A stretch of DNA of 63,265 nucleotides from Planctomycetota bacterium (GTDB lineage: Bacteria; Planctomycetota; SZUA-567; H5-PLA8). Both the position numbers and the translations under genes were made by a program. The stretch covers positions 8,277 through 71,541 of the forward strand of contig JAKLKQ010000031.1 of the NCBI GenBank assembly GCA_023150555.1, given 5' to 3'. Positions 63,201 to 63,265 of this stretch are shown piece by piece (within the stretch, counting starts at the first letter, position 1; the number at the start of each line of letters is the position of its first letter). The notes below the pieces were generated by a model. That model made no database searches. It was not told the origin of the DNA and worked only from the letters and a program-made list of their open reading frames with translations.

Positions 63201-63265
63201 AAACAAAGGCAGAAGTAGAGCGAGGATCATGAGGTTGTAGGTGAGGACGGCGATGAAGGTCTCGC
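63000..63265 (-). pseudogene. Possible transposase C-terminus, running off the right edge
   Basis: The minus-strand frame is open from the edge and reads ETFIAVLTYNLMILALLLPL at 63264-63205. The order 'E.....LTYNL..L' is seen at the end of some IS4-like transposases. The frame continues over the ankyrin gene to 63000 with non-conserved sequence, so the true end is unclear. Too little is in the window to be certain. Confidence 0.25.

Overview
The window is a GC-rich bacterial chromosome segment of about 63 kb, with genes on both strands but mostly on the minus strand up to 27 kb. The gene content points to Planctomycetota or a close PVC relative. Pointers are several ECF sigma factors with long C-terminal extensions, a Ser/Thr kinase next to an FHA protein, giant secreted PKD-type proteins, a secreted PQQ-like propeller with a methyltransferase-like head, a GntR/LacI hybrid regulator and long low-complexity tails. 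The lineage is an inference; there is no rRNA gene to test it.

Layout. 1-2.5 kb: a membrane protein with a Gly/Gln/Glu/Lys repeat tail that runs off the left edge (minus strand). 3.0-9.8 kb: a 7Fe ferredoxin and an Mla/MCE lipid-transport operon (permease, ATPase, then three different MCE proteins). 9.9-15.5 kb: a possibly frameshifted small protein, a Sel1-repeat protein, a TlpA-like thioredoxin and two secreted proteins. 15.7-19.8 kb: a secreted propeller and its likely regulator. 19.9-33.3 kb: mostly metabolic genes (acyl-CoA synthetase-like enzyme, orphan FtsX-type permease, App1-type phosphatase, GHMP kinase, URO-D-like enzyme, Nudix hydrolase, M3 peptidase, isocitrate dehydrogenase, sialidase-like protein, transaldolase). 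33.3-37.0 kb: a signalling operon of Ser/Thr kinase, FHA protein, membrane-anchored sigma factor and DUF2892-like protein. 37.2-44.6 kb: two giant secreted proteins. 45-50 kb: an ECF sigma/anti-sigma pair, HU and a housekeeping-type sigma factor that seems to start at ACG. 50.5-54 kb: a PhzF-like protein, a three-gene patch that looks like integron cassettes with attC-type sites, and a methyltransferase. 54-60.8 kb: rpmE, gpmI and two more membrane-anchored sigma factors, one followed by a small membrane protein and a second orphan permease. 60.8-63.3 kb: gene-poor sequence with tandem heptamers, then AT-richer ankyrin genes and a possible transposase tail.

The most unusual themes are: (1) three paralogous proteins that join an ECF sigma factor, one membrane helix and the same extracytoplasmic domain, one of them in an operon with a kinase and an FHA protein; (2) an operon with three MCE proteins that share an insertion in the MCE domain; (3) a cassette array without an integrase in view; (4) degenerate tandem heptamers of unrelated sequence in many intergenic gaps; (5) a repeated GxNG...DT...GDD motif in the giant secreted proteins. 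All calls come from reading the sequence, without database searches.
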